Part shown: one piece after another, positions 36,601 through 45,945 of the stretch
Position numbering within the stretch: the stretch's first letter is position 1
Layout: each line of letters begins with the position of its first letter
NCBI GenBank assembly: GCA_963738025.1
Contig: CAVTWA010000006.1
Location: forward strand, 496,001-560,000
Reading direction: 5' to 3'
Length of the DNA stretch: 64,000 nucleotides
From: 20CM-2-55-15 sp963738025
Lineage (GTDB): Bacteria; Acidobacteriota; Terriglobia; 20CM-2-55-15
Program-made: the position numbers and the translations under genes
Notes under the pieces: generated by a model
What the model saw: the letters and a program-made list of their open reading frames with translations, nothing else
Databases searched by the model: none
Told to the model about the DNA's origin: nothing

Positions 36601-38317
36601 CACGACTTTGAACACATTGGCCGCCGCACGATGCTGCTCAACGCCCGGCGGCTGAATACGGACGACCAGTCCGCGCCCCGGAGAATTCTTCTCGCGATTG
36701 ATGACATCACCGAGAGCCAACAGTTGGAGACCGTGCGCCGTTCCGAGATTCGCTACCGGCGTCTGTTCGAAGCGGCCCAGGAGGGGGTGCTACTCGTTGA
36801 TCCACGCAGCCAAAGAATCACCGACGCCAATCCGTTCATCACCGAATTGCTGGGGTACACGCGCGAGGAGTTTCTCGAGAAGGAGCTTTGTCAGGTAGGG
36901 CTCTTTGAAAACCAGACGGCGTCGGAAGGCGCGTTCCGTGAATTGCACGAGAAGGGCTTTTTTCGTGACGACGATTTGCCGGGTCAAACTAAAGCAGGTA
37001 AACGCCTGAAACTGGAATTCGTCAGCAACCTTTATGACGAAGCGGGGCGGCAGGTCATTCAATGCACCATTCGCGACATTACCGAGCGTAAGCAGGCGGA
37101 TGAGGAACGCAAACAGACTGATGGCTCGCGAGCAGGCCGCACGTGAAGAAGCAGAAGCGGCCGGCCGCACCAAAGACGAGTTTCTGGCCACCGTTTCGCA
37201 TGAACTCCGGACTCCGCTCAACCCCATTCTCGGCTGGTCTACTCTCTTGCGCACACACAGTCTTGACGAAGCCGTATCCATCCGTGCCCTGGAAAGTATC
37301 GAACGCAACGCGAAGGTGCAAGCGCAGCTCATTGAGGACATCCTGGACGTTTCCCGCGTCATCACCGGCAAGTTGAGTCTTGATGTGCGTCCCGTCGATC
37401 TTGCACAGGTGATCCGTGCTGCAATGGACACGGTGCGCCCGGCCTCCGAGGCCAAAATCATTCAGATTCAGACACATTTTGACGCCGATGTCGGCATGGT
37501 TTCGGGCGATCCGGGCCGCTTACAGCAGGTCGTCTGGAACCTGCTATTCAACGCTGTCAAGTTCACCCCCAATGGAGGACGTGTAGACATACGGCTGCAA
37601 CGCCTGGAGTCCGATGTCCAGATGACTGTAACCGACACCGGCAAAGGGATCAGCGCGAACGCTCTGCCGTTTATCTTTGACCGTTTTCGCCAGGCCGATA
37701 ACACCAGCACGAGACAATATGGTGGACTTGGTTTGGGGCTTGCGATTGTGCGTCAGATTATCGAGCTGCACGGGGGGACAGTTCAGGCTGAAAGCCGCGG
37801 AGATGAACAGGGCGCAACTTTCACAGTGAGACTCCCGATCAGGAAGTTTGGCGACAAAGAAGATACGACACCAAGAGGAGGGCTGGTGTTTCCGTCAGTC
37901 GCGAAGGTCACGCGGTTCGTTTGCCCGCCTCAATTATGCGGCTTGCGCGTTTTATTGGTCGATGACGAACCCGACACGCTTGAAATGCTCAAAGCAGTGC
38001 TGGAGCAGGAATGCCGCACCGAGGTCAGAACCAGTAGCGATGTGGCCACTGCTCTCGAAGTGTTCCAGCAATGGGAGCCCGACGTCCTGGTAAGTGATAT
38101 CGCGATACCCGGCGAGGACGGCTACGCGCTGATCGCAAAAGTGAGGGCGCTTGAGCAACGGACCGGTAAGCGAACTCCAGCGATAGCGCTGACAGCGTAC
38201 GTTCGAGTCGAGGATCGCGTGCGCGCGCTCCAGGCAGGTTATGACAGATTCGTGCCCAAGCCTGTTGAGCCCAGCGAGCTACTTGTAACTCTAGCGACTC
38301 TCGTAGCCGCAGAGTAA
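33659..38317 (+). pseudogene. CheB-CheR-PAS-kinase-receiver hybrid, three frame breaks
   Basis: One very long reading unit (about 1,550 residues) split over four frames. Frame one (33659 to about 35720) has CheB methylesterase (IVGIGASAGGLDAF, VILSGTASDGTLGME) and CheR methyltransferase (VTSFFRNPAAFEVL, WVPGCSTGQEAYSI). Frame two carries the Glu/Asn-rich coiled coil (NEELQSLNEEMETSKEEL). Frame three has PAS domains (RSEIRYRRLFEAAQEG). Frame four has the histidine kinase (FLATVSHELRTPLNP, GLGLGLAIVRQI) and a receiver (LLVDDEPDTLEML). Each break is one extra base: near 35700-35740, at about 36165 and at about 37117. Removing the extra base restores the family sequence each time. Upstream there are no che genes, so this is not a standard flagellar chemotaxis locus. 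Confidence 0.85.
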
Positions 38318-38500
38318 TACTCAGTCTCCAAGGCATCGCGTAGCTCATAACGGAACAGCGGCGCCGGGAGAATTCGCAGGCGGGCCGCATTCCTGCTGCC
38401 AGAACGACGTCACGTCGACACCAGACCGTCGTTTTTGTTCCCCGGTAACTTCAGGCGTCCCCGCATAGGGAGAAAATCCAACACGCGCTATGATGTTTGC

Positions 38501-39517
38501 GTGCGCGCGGTATCGATCCTGACGGTTGTGCTCAGCCTCTGCGGCATTGTCTCGTTCATCGCTGTCTCACGGCCAGCGGAGACACTGCCGCAGCAACTCA
38601 GCGATCCGGAATACTGGAAAATGATCACGGACTTTTCCGAAACCGCCGGTTTTTACCAATACAACGTCGTCACGTCGAATGAGATGACCTATCAAAACAG
38701 CCTGCCCGACTTGACAAAGACACCTCGGGTGGGCGGCGCATACCTCGGCGTCGGCCCGGAACAGAACTTTACCTACATTGCCGCGCTGCAACCGAAGATT
38801 GCGTTCATCTTCGACATTCGACGCGACATGATGCTCGAACATCTGATGTATAAGAGTGTGTTCGAGACGTCGTCGAATCGTGTGGAATTCGTGGCGAATT
38901 TGTTTTCCCGCAAGGCGCCTGCATCTTTGAACGCGGATAGCTCCGCCGACGCCATCTTTCAGGCTTTTGCGCGCCTGCCGGCCGATCCCATGCTCGCCGA
39001 GCAGAATCTCAACGCGCTTGTTGATCGCCTCAAGACGCGCCATCACTTTCCGCTGTCCGCCGAGGATGAGCGCGGAATTCGCGCGCTTTACCGGACGTTT
39101 TCGCGGGAAGGCGTGTTGAATTTCAACTCGAGTTTTCTGAGTCCCGGCTACGCGACATTAATGACGCTGACGGACAGGGCGGGCAAGAACTGGAGTTATC
39201 TTGCGACGAAGGACAGGTACGACCGCATTCGCACAATGGAGCTGCAGAATCTGATAGTCCCGCTGGTCGGCGACTTCGCAGGCCCGAAAGCGATCCGCGC
39301 CGTCGCACAGTACCTGAGAGACCATGGATCAACAGTGCATGTCTTCTACATTTCGAATGTCGAGGATTACATTCAGGCATGGCCGAGATACGTGGGCAAC
39401 ATCGCATCGCTTCCGGCGGATCCGTCGAGCGTGCTTCTCCGCTGGAGCATCGGCGGCTCTACGTCGCTCATGCCAATAACCGAATTCGTTCACAGTCAGA
39501 ATACATTGAGGCGGTAA
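38501..39517 (+). CDS. LIC_10091-like exported protein
   Basis: About 338 residues from GTG 38501, which starts a signal peptide (VSILTVVLSLCGIVSFIAV); a frame from 38435 is open but adds a charged leader. The segment VGGAYLGVGPEQNFTYIAAL followed by FIFDIRRDM is characteristic of the LIC_10091-type family, whose structure resembles a methyltransferase-like fold; its function is not known. It stands alone, with the noncoding 82-bp array starting about 80 bases after its stop. Confidence 0.7.
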   Translation: MRAVSILTVVLSLCGIVSFIAVSRPAETLPQQLSDPEYWKMITDFSETAGFYQYNVVTSNEMTYQNSLPDLTKTPRVGGAYLGVGPEQNFTYIAALQPKIAFIFDIRRDMMLEHLMYKSVFETSSNRVEFVANLFSRKAPASLNADSSADAIFQAFARLPADPMLAEQNLNALVDRLKTRHHFPLSAEDERGIRALYRTFSREGVLNFNSSFLSPGYATLMTLTDRAGKNWSYLATKDRYDRIRTMELQNLIVPLVGDFAGPKAIRAVAQYLRDHGSTVHVFYISNVEDYIQAWPRYVGNIASLPADPSSVLLRWSIGGSTSLMPITEFVHSQNTLRR

Positions 39518-39595
39518 GCCCACGAGGACGCAAAACCGCTAAGTCGTACGCGGTTGCCTTGACATTCGGTGGCGACGCGACAGAAAAGTAAAGAC

Positions 39596-40300
39596 TTAAT
39601 TCCAGAATTGTAGGAAGAATGAGGCGGATCGTAGCGACGAAATCGGGATCGTCGCCACGATGCGCCGCATTCTTCCCAGAATTCCAGAATCGTGGCACCG
39701 ATAAGCCGGCTCATGGCTACGAAATCCGGATCGTCGCTTCGATGCGCCGCATTCTTCTCAGAATTCCAGAATCGTGGCACCGATAAGCCGGATCGTGGCT
39801 TCGAAATCGGGATCGTCGCTTCGATGCGCCGTATTCTTCCCAGAATTCCAGAATCGTGGAACGGATAAGCCCGATCGTGGCTTCGAAATCGGGATCGTCG
39901 CTTCGATGCGCCGTATTCTTCCCAGAATTCCAGAATCGTGGCACCGATAAGCCAGATCGTGGCTTCGAAATCCGGATCGTCGCTTCGATGCGCCGCATTC
40001 TTCCCAGAATTCCAGAATCGTGGCACCGATAAGCCAGATCGTGGCTTCGAAATCCGGATCGTCGCTACCATGCGCCGTATTCTTCCCCAGAATTCCGGAA
40101 TCGTGGCACGGATAAGCCCGATCGTGGCTTCGAAATCGGGATCCTCGCTACCATGCGCCGCATTCTTCCCAGAATTCCGGAATCGCAGGAAGAACGAGCC
40201 GGATCGTAGCTACGAAATCGGGATCGCAGCCACGATGCGTCGCATTCTTCGCAGAATTGCAAAATTGCAGGAAGAATGAGCCGGACCGTTTGCCTTCCCC
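39596..40300. repeat. Tandem array of about 8.5 units of 82 bp
   Basis: Units start (at the base matching agaattcc) at 39596, 39678, 39760, 39842, 39924, 40006, 40089, 40171 and 40253: spacing 82 throughout, except one 83 caused by an extra C. Each unit contains about four sub-blocks of 19-22 bases; three share the core GATCGTxGC. The first and last units (39596, 40171, 40253) share a variant with ggaagaatgag, absent from the middle ones, which suggests growth by internal duplication. In the first unit a 28-base stem, from ggaagaatgaggcggatcg (39613 on) to ...cattcttcc, pairs with only three mismatches. Unit length is not a multiple of three and the array lies between convergent genes, so it is not coding. 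Confidence 0.92.
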
Positions 40301-40449
40301 TCTAAAGCGATCAGTGGTACGCGAACAACTAATCCTCGTCCTGGAATTGCGGCAGGCGGGACAAAGTCTGTACGACTCGTTCGATCGACACCGGGGTGAT
40401 CTCTTGGTCAGGGGACTTGTTCAAAGTCACGAGGCTGCCTTATAAAAGG

Positions 40450-40545
40450 CCGCGAAGCGCATCTTATTAATCGGTACTTTCGGCTTTGAACAGACCGCCC
40501 CGGCCCTCGCTACGCGAGGGCATCCCCGCCTAACTTAGGCGGGGA
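40450..40545. repeat. Half of the composite hairpin element (family B)
   Basis: Contains ctttgaacagaccgcccc (40485-40502), a small hairpin ccctcgc-tac-gcgaggg (40504-40520) and the terminal tccccgcctaac/ttaggcgggga hairpin (40523-40545). This is the right half of the element seen complete at 49918-50115 and 63371-63585. Confidence 0.8.
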
Positions 40546-40583
40546 CTTTCACTACTTCACGTCACTTCAAAACATCCCGTTCC

Positions 40584-41048
40584 CTAATCCCAGTCTTGAT
40601 CCTCGGGATCCGGGGTTCGCAAACCTTCGAAGAAGCGTTCCAGGATGGCGCCGACTCCGCCGCCGACGAAAAACCACTGCACGGTTCCAATCACGAAGGT
40701 AATCACAATGGCTATTGTGGTGAGACCTGGCGGGTTCATGCCGGCGCGATCCAGAAGGGCGAAGAGCGCGAGGATGACGAGCATGGGCGCGGTGTCAAAG
40801 ATGCCGATCAGTTTCCAGAAGTTGGATTCGTTGAACAGATAGGCGCCGAAACTACGGTCGCCGGCGTCAAAATAACAGAAGACGAAGAAGCCCGCTACCA
40901 GGAGGACGTGGCAAATGGCCGAAGTCATCGCCACGCGCTTCCAGAAGACCCGCGCGTTAATCTGCAGGACGTTGAACCATGTCAGCAGGTGGTACACGCC
41001 AAACACGAAGAGCGGCGGCAACAGGAAGGACATCAGGGTGAAGAGCAT
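40584..41048 (-). CDS. Four-helix membrane protein, unknown function
   Basis: 154 residues with about four hydrophobic helices (FLLPPLFVFGVYHLLTWF, AICHVLLVAGFFVFCYF, PMLVILALFALLD, IAIVITFVIGTVQWFFVGG) and an acidic C-terminal tail (TPDPEDQDWD). It lies six bases downstream of the beta-lactamase-like gene on the same strand and is likely co-transcribed. No family recognised. Confidence 0.65.
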   Translation of the reverse strand: MLFTLMSFLLPPLFVFGVYHLLTWFNVLQINARVFWKRVAMTSAICHVLLVAGFFVFCYFDAGDRSFGAYLFNESNFWKLIGIFDTAPMLVILALFALLDRAGMNPPGLTTIAIVITFVIGTVQWFFVGGGVGAILERFFEGLRTPDPEDQDWD

Positions 41049-41054
41049 CTGGTT

Positions 41055-42035
41055 CTACTTCCCTGTCGGGTTGAAGAGGAAATAATCGTAAGCGTATTTC
41101 GCCACGTCGGCAATGACGCGCTCGCGATCGGCGGTTGCGGCTCTTGCGTCACGCATCATGACGGTAATGAACAGGTGATTGCCGTCCGGAAGGAAAATGA
41201 TGCCAGTGTCGTTGGTGCTTCCGCTGATCGAGCCGGTTTTGTGCACCACGCGAGTCCCTTCGGGAAGCGCGCCGGGAATTCGCGCCTGGCCGATCATGGA
41301 ATGATTCATGAATTCCATCATCTGATCCGAGCTCGCGCGATCGACGATCTGCCCGCGATAGATTTTCTCGAGAAGCCGGTTCATGTCGTGAGGAGAAGCC
41401 ACATCTTTTTCGGTCTTATTGAACTTTTCATTGGCGCGGGCCGCAGTCTGCGCATCGACAGATTCTTCCCTCAGGCGAAGCTCCGTTATGGGCAATTTGC
41501 CATAGGCCGCGTAATCCACACCTTCCTGATCGAGAATCATTTCGAGCGTGGTCCGATCGACGCGAATGCTCTCGAGCCCCAGCATATGCATCCGTGCGGT
41601 CACATTCGCCGGACCGATTTTCTCGATGAGGAGGTCCGCGGCAGAGTTATCGGAGACGCGCATCATCAGGTTGATCAGATTGTGAATGCTCATCTGAAGG
41701 CCCGGACCGTCGAGCAGCAGAGCGATCGTGCCGCCGGGATGCACGTCGGTCCCCGTCACCTCGATACGATCCGAGAGTGAGAGCTTACCGGCGGCGCGCT
41801 GATAGAAGAGTTCTGCGAGGATCGGCACTTTGTAGGTGCTCGCCATCGGGTAGGTCTTCTCCGCGTTGACCAGCACCTCCGTTCCGGATTCGGCGTGTTT
41901 GATGGCAACACCCACCTCGCCGCGGGCGCGGGGAATCACCTTTTCGATTTGCGTCTTCAAGAGGGTGACATCCGCCGGCCGCGCCAGGGCTGCGGTGGAC
42001 ATCAGGATCGTGATTAGAAGCAAACGCACTTTCAT
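41055..42035 (-). CDS. Class A beta-lactamase family serine hydrolase
   Basis: 326 residues with a signal peptide (LLLITILMSTAALARP). All active-site motifs are present: Ser66-Thr-Tyr-Lys69 in MASTYKVPILAE, SDN in RVSDNSAADLL, the likely omega-loop Glu in VDRTTLEMILDQEG, and the KTG box as VVHKTGSISGSTNDTGII. It is longer than typical class A enzymes (about 290), with an insertion after the omega loop. It may hydrolyse beta-lactams or act in wall recycling; sequence alone cannot settle that. Confidence 0.87.
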   Translation of the reverse strand: MKVRLLLITILMSTAALARPADVTLLKTQIEKVIPRARGEVGVAIKHAESGTEVLVNAEKTYPMASTYKVPILAELFYQRAAGKLSLSDRIEVTGTDVHPGGTIALLLDGPGLQMSIHNLINLMMRVSDNSAADLLIEKIGPANVTARMHMLGLESIRVDRTTLEMILDQEGVDYAAYGKLPITELRLREESVDAQTAARANEKFNKTEKDVASPHDMNRLLEKIYRGQIVDRASSDQMMEFMNHSMIGQARIPGALPEGTRVVHKTGSISGSTNDTGIIFLPDGNHLFITVMMRDARAATADRERVIADVAKYAYDYFLFNPTGK

Positions 42036-42067
42036 AAGCGTGATGATACACGGGAGACGCGTACAGA

Positions 42068-42132
42068 ATAAGCCACGGATTGAACGGATTGAACGGATTC
42101 AATCCGTTTAATCCCTTCAATCCGTGGCTTAT
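42068..42132. repeat. Palindromic repeat family A, copy 5
   Basis: 65-base palindrome ataagccacggattgaac with complement, GGATT type, one mismatch (right arm has cccttc for ccgttc). It lies in the divergent gap between the beta-lactamase-like gene and the amidohydrolase gene. Confidence 0.9.
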
Positions 42133-42185
42133 CCTGCATCCGATCCCGGTTGAATTCCCCGGACGCGTGGCTTATCCTCCCTGCC

Positions 42186-43505
42186 ATGCAAATCCCAGCT
42201 CTTTTGCTTAGTCTATTGTTCCTTTTCCAGGGACCCTGGAGAGGTGTAGGACCGCAGCCGTGTATGGGTCCTCCGGACATCGGAAACTACAAGTGCGCCG
42301 TTACGCCCGGGGTGACCGCGGTTCGGGCCGGCCGTCTGTTCGACAGCAAGACGGGCCAGATGCTGACGAAGCAGGTCGTCCTCATCATGGGCGACCGCAT
42401 CGCCGATGTCGGCCCCGAAGCGCGCATCAAAATTCCAGCCGGCGCGCACGTGATTGATTTGAGCCAATCGACGGTTCTGCCGGGTTTGATCGACGCGCAT
42501 ACTCACATGTTCAACAGCCGGCGGCCGACGGGAACCGGCGAGAACTCGATGATTATCGCCGTCTCCAACGCGCAGGCGGATTTGCTGGCGGGCTTTACGA
42601 CCGCGCGCGACATGAGTTCGCACAGCAATGGTTATGCCGACGTCCTGGTTCGGAATGCGATCAACGAGGGGCGGCTGCAGGGACCGCGATATCAGGTGTC
42701 CACGTTGGGAATAGTCTGGGGCGCGCAACCGGCAAATCCTTCCTCGCCCGACAATCCACTGGCGAGCACGGTCGTCCGCTCCGTCAATGACGCCCGGGCG
42801 GCGGTTCGAGCGCAAATTCAGGGTGGCGCCGACTGGATCAAATTGTTTCCCGGAGGAGCCTACTCGTTTACCCCGGCGGGTCAGGCAGAGTATGTGACCA
42901 CCTATCCTTTGCCGGTGTTGCAGGCGTTGATCGACGAAACGCACAAACTCGGCCACAAGGCCGGATGTCATGTGTTCGGCGGCGAAGGGCTGCAAAACGC
43001 GATCACCGCGGGTTGCGACACCGTGGAACACGCCTACGGCCTGACCCAGGCTCAAGCCAATACAATGGTCCAGAAAGGTCTGTACTACGACCCGACTCTC
43101 GCCCGCTACACCATTCCATTAATGGACGACAACGATACGCGCAATACAGGCGGCAAATTCCGCATGATTCCGATCTTCGAAAAGGCGGTGACGATGGCTG
43201 CCGCCACGCCCGGACTCAAGATGATGGTCGGCAGCGGCGTCGATGGCGACACCTTCCCTCACGGCACGCAAGGTATTGAATTCGAATTACTCGTGAAGCG
43301 GGCAGGCATGGCGCCGGTGAAAGTGCTTCAGGCGGCAACCGTGAACAATGCGGAAATACTCGGCTGGCAGAAAGACATCGGCTCCGTCGAGAAAGGCAAA
43401 TTCGCCGATCTGATTGCGGTTTCCGGCGATCCGCTGGTGGATATCAGGGAACTGCAGCACGTCAAATTTGTGATGAAGGCCGGTCGCGTGGTCAAAGAAG
43501 ATTAG
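42186..43505 (+). CDS. Exported amidohydrolase (imidazolonepropionase-like)
   Basis: About 439 residues from ATG 42186, which starts a signal peptide (IPALLLSLLFLFQG). Amidohydrolase superfamily: the metal motif HTHMFNS follows the VLPGLIDA strand; further metal ligands are likely in KAGCHVFG and DTVEHAYGL, and the conserved Asp in VGSGVDGDTF. The C-terminal GKFADLIAVSGDPLVD is the standard ending. Secreted members of this group are common in Acidobacteria; substrate is unknown (amide, peptide or lactone). Confidence 0.88.
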   Translation: MQIPALLLSLLFLFQGPWRGVGPQPCMGPPDIGNYKCAVTPGVTAVRAGRLFDSKTGQMLTKQVVLIMGDRIADVGPEARIKIPAGAHVIDLSQSTVLPGLIDAHTHMFNSRRPTGTGENSMIIAVSNAQADLLAGFTTARDMSSHSNGYADVLVRNAINEGRLQGPRYQVSTLGIVWGAQPANPSSPDNPLASTVVRSVNDARAAVRAQIQGGADWIKLFPGGAYSFTPAGQAEYVTTYPLPVLQALIDETHKLGHKAGCHVFGGEGLQNAITAGCDTVEHAYGLTQAQANTMVQKGLYYDPTLARYTIPLMDDNDTRNTGGKFRMIPIFEKAVTMAAATPGLKMMVGSGVDGDTFPHGTQGIEFELLVKRAGMAPVKVLQAATVNNAEILGWQKDIGSVEKGKFADLIAVSGDPLVDIRELQHVKFVMKAGRVVKED

Positions 43506-43559
43506 GTACGACTTGGTACTGTGGTTCGCAATTTCGGACGTATCGCGGAAGGGAGACAT

Positions 43560-43582
43560 TCCCCGCCTACCTTAGGCGGGGA
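43560..43582. repeat. CCCCGCCT hairpin repeat (family B, single)
   Basis: tccccgcctac/cttaggcgggga hairpin in the gap after the amidohydrolase gene; loop base differs from other copies. Confidence 0.78.
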
Positions 43583-43651
43583 GTAGGCGACCCGATTCCA
43601 GGCTACGGCAAACCGGATCCTTTTGTGCCTTTTTGTGGCTGATCTTCTTCG

Positions 43652-44074
43652 TTACTTCTTGCCGCCATTCAGCAGGCCGCGAAGCTGTTGCTGCTGCCAC
43701 GCCGCCATTTGATTCACCCAGGTCAGATTACTCTTGGCGCTCGCTTCTATCGTATTCAACCACTCGTGCCAGGTTTTGTCGGTGTTCTCCGGCGGAGTCG
43801 GCTGAGTCTTCAACTTATCCACGGCGCTGACGGCCTTTTCCGCGTACTGCCTGGCTGCGACAGGATCATTGCCGTTAATAAGTACCTTGCTTAATTCGAT
43901 GTACACGTCCGGCAGACGCCGCGATTTCGGATAATTCTTTTCGAAATTCACGGCCAGCTTCTTTTTGGCTTCCGGATTCTTTTCCGCCTGAAACTGAGCA
44001 TAGGCCGCGGGATCCGTCAGGCCCTGAGGTACGGCGGTAACGACTACGAACGCTATGGCAAATAACAATCGCAT
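43652..44074 (-). CDS. Small secreted helical protein
   Basis: 140 residues with a signal peptide (LLFAIAFVVVTAVPQG). The mature part looks like a short TPR-type helical protein (NFEKNYPKSRRLPDVYIELS, then AARQYAEKAVSAVDKL). It lies 11 bases downstream of the PEBP gene on the same strand. No family assigned. Confidence 0.62.
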   Translation of the reverse strand: MRLLFAIAFVVVTAVPQGLTDPAAYAQFQAEKNPEAKKKLAVNFEKNYPKSRRLPDVYIELSKVLINGNDPVAARQYAEKAVSAVDKLKTQPTPPENTDKTWHEWLNTIEASAKSNLTWVNQMAAWQQQQLRGLLNGGKK

Positions 44075-44085
44075 GAAACGCCTGC

Positions 44086-44721
44086 CTACTGCGGCTTAGC
44101 CCGCCCGACATAGGCGCCGCGGGCGATGATTTTGCCTTCCATTGCCTTTTCGACGTCGGCGCGGGTCGCACCCGCTGGGACATCGAGCATCGCGTTCAAG
44201 GCGTAAATCTCGAAGATGTAGTGATGATACGGATGTCCGGCCGGTGGCGCAGGTCCCATGTATTGGGGTCCGCGGAGGCTGTACTGATTTGCGCCGGAGG
44301 GTACCGGGCCGCCTTCGGGAATCATTGTGGTATTGCCGGGAATGTTCCAGACGACCCAGTGAGAGATGTCGTTGTTCAGGCTTCCGGCCGGAATCGCCGC
44401 ATCGACGTCGTGCATGATCAGCACGAAGCTGGTGGTGTTCGGGGGAGCGCCCGTCCAGCTCAGCTGGGGTGAAATCCCCTGGCCCGTGTACTTTGCAGGA
44501 ATCTCAGCGCCATCCTGGAAAGAGGTCGAGGTGACGGCAATCGTGACGATTCCGCCTCCGCCGCCGCCTCGTCCGCCACCGCCGCCGCGTCCACCGCCTG
44601 CACCTTGCCCGCGACCGGCTCCGCCGCCGGCGCCCTGTCCACCCTGAGCCATCGAAGGCATGGTGGCAACTGCCAGAATCGCAATCAACAGTCCTAACCT
44701 GCTCGCGAAACGTTTGAGCAT
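44086..44721 (-). CDS. YbhB/YbcL-type PEBP family secreted protein
   Basis: About 211 residues from ATG 44721, which starts a signal peptide (GLLIAILAVATMPSMA). A Gly-rich linker (runs of GGGRGGGGG type) follows, then the phosphatidylethanolamine-binding-protein fold: DGAEIPAKYTGQGISPQLSW, FVLIMHDVDAAIPAG, DISHWVVWNIPG and GPQYMGPAPPAGHPYHHYIF. The ligand is unknown. A much longer open frame upstream is read from ThiO DNA and rejected. Confidence 0.9.
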   Translation of the reverse strand: MLKRFASRLGLLIAILAVATMPSMAQGGQGAGGGAGRGQGAGGGRGGGGGRGGGGGGIVTIAVTSTSFQDGAEIPAKYTGQGISPQLSWTGAPPNTTSFVLIMHDVDAAIPAGSLNNDISHWVVWNIPGNTTMIPEGGPVPSGANQYSLRGPQYMGPAPPAGHPYHHYIFEIYALNAMLDVPAGATRADVEKAMEGKIIARGAYVGRAKPQ

Positions 44722-44761
44722 TCTTGTCACCTCGTCAAATTTAGATGTCCTGAAGATTCTA

Positions 44762-45850
44762 TCAGGTCTGGTTCTGGAATCGCGACGGGGAGTACGGCTC
44801 GATACTTTGGGTGGTCCTGCCGTTCTCGACCAATTCGCTGATGATGGAAGCCGTGACGGGAGCGAGCAATACGCCATTCCGGTAATGCCCGGTGGCGTAG
44901 CAGACACCCGGAATGGCGCTTGGTCCGAGGATCGGCAGTCCGTCGGGTGTCGCTGGACGCAAACCGGTCCAGATCTCGCGAATCGGATAATTGCCGGTAT
45001 GCGAGGAAATCTGCTGCGCCTCGCTCAGCAAGCGGCCCAATCCCGCCGGAGTATTGGACATATCGAAACCGGCATCCTCATTGGTAGCGCCCACCACCAG
45101 TTCCCCCGTGGGCCGCGGCATGAAGTAGGAGTGGCCCCAGCGGATCATGTGCCGGAAGGCGCCGGCCGGCATCTCGAGAGAGAGAATCTGTCCTTTGCGC
45201 GGATATACCGGAATGGCCGGATCGAGACCTCTGAACTCGGCGCTCCAGACCCCCGAGGCCACAATCACATGCCGGGCTTCGAGAGTCTTGTGGCCGGCGC
45301 GAACTGCCTGGCGTGAGATTTCTTCGACATTTGAGCCGAGTTGCATGTCCACGCCGCGCATGAGACAGGACTCTTTCAACGCGTTCACCAGCAGCCGGGG
45401 CGTAACGGATTGCTCCCCGGGCATAAACACAGCCGCCGTCACCGGTGTCGTCAACAGGGGCTCCAGCTCATGCACATCCGGGGGCGTGAGCAGTTTCACG
45501 TCAAACCCGGCTTTGTTCTGCCATTCATAGCGCTGGCGCAGAACTCCGGCCGCTTCTTCACCGGAGGCGACCGCAAGCAGACCGTTTCTGGCGTATCCGC
45601 AATCCAGCTTCGTCTCCGTCTCCAGATCGCAGATGAAGCGGTCGTACATCGCCTGACTCCGGCGGCTCAGCTGAAACAGCGGACCCTGATCGTCGGCTTC
45701 GCTCAAGGGCGTCAACATGCCCGCCGCCGCCCGGGAGGTTCCCTGCCCTGTCGCACCACGATCGAGGAGAAGGACGGACTTGCGGGGCGCCAGTTCTCTT
45801 GCGATGGCAAGGCCGATCACGCCGCCGCCGATAACGATGACATCGTGCAT
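44762..45850 (-). CDS. thiO: Glycine oxidase ThiO
   Basis: 362 residues, FAD-dependent amine oxidase. N-terminal dinucleotide motif VIVIGGGVIGLAIA, then RGATGQGTSRAAAGMLTP, and C-terminal IREIWTGLRPATPDGLPILG and YATGHYRNGVLLAPVTA, all typical of ThiO. It oxidises glycine to the imine used in thiazole synthesis for thiamine. No other thi genes are in the window. A family A palindrome lies right upstream. Confidence 0.9.
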   Translation of the reverse strand: MHDVIVIGGGVIGLAIARELAPRKSVLLLDRGATGQGTSRAAAGMLTPLSEADDQGPLFQLSRRSQAMYDRFICDLETETKLDCGYARNGLLAVASGEEAAGVLRQRYEWQNKAGFDVKLLTPPDVHELEPLLTTPVTAAVFMPGEQSVTPRLLVNALKESCLMRGVDMQLGSNVEEISRQAVRAGHKTLEARHVIVASGVWSAEFRGLDPAIPVYPRKGQILSLEMPAGAFRHMIRWGHSYFMPRPTGELVVGATNEDAGFDMSNTPAGLGRLLSEAQQISSHTGNYPIREIWTGLRPATPDGLPILGPSAIPGVCYATGHYRNGVLLAPVTASIISELVENGRTTQSIEPYSPSRFQNQT

Positions 45851-45860
45851 AGCTGGAGTT

Positions 45861-45909
45861 GATAAGCCACGGATTGAATCCGTTTAATCCGTTCAATCCG
45901 TGGCTTATC
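45861..45909. repeat. Palindromic repeat family A, copy 6 (short)
   Basis: 49-base palindrome gataagccacggattgaa...ttcaatccgtggcttatc, one ten-base step shorter per arm than the others. It lies between the divergent ThiO and HAD genes. Confidence 0.9.
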
Positions 45910-45945
45910 TGCTCACATTGTACCTATGTTAGTCTAAGCCTCTGC

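Noticed and set aside
39496..40071. Open frame of 191 codons on the minus strand across the 82-bp array
   Set aside because: The unit is not a multiple of three, so frames rotate from unit to unit, and openness follows from the lack of stop codons in the repeat. No start signal or known fold.
39596..40300. CRISPR array
   Set aside because: Units are contiguous near-identical 82-base blocks with no variable spacers, and no cas genes are present.
40596..41780. 394-codon open frame antisense to the membrane protein and beta-lactamase-like genes
   Set aside because: Spans two real genes on the opposite strand, with shuffled composition.
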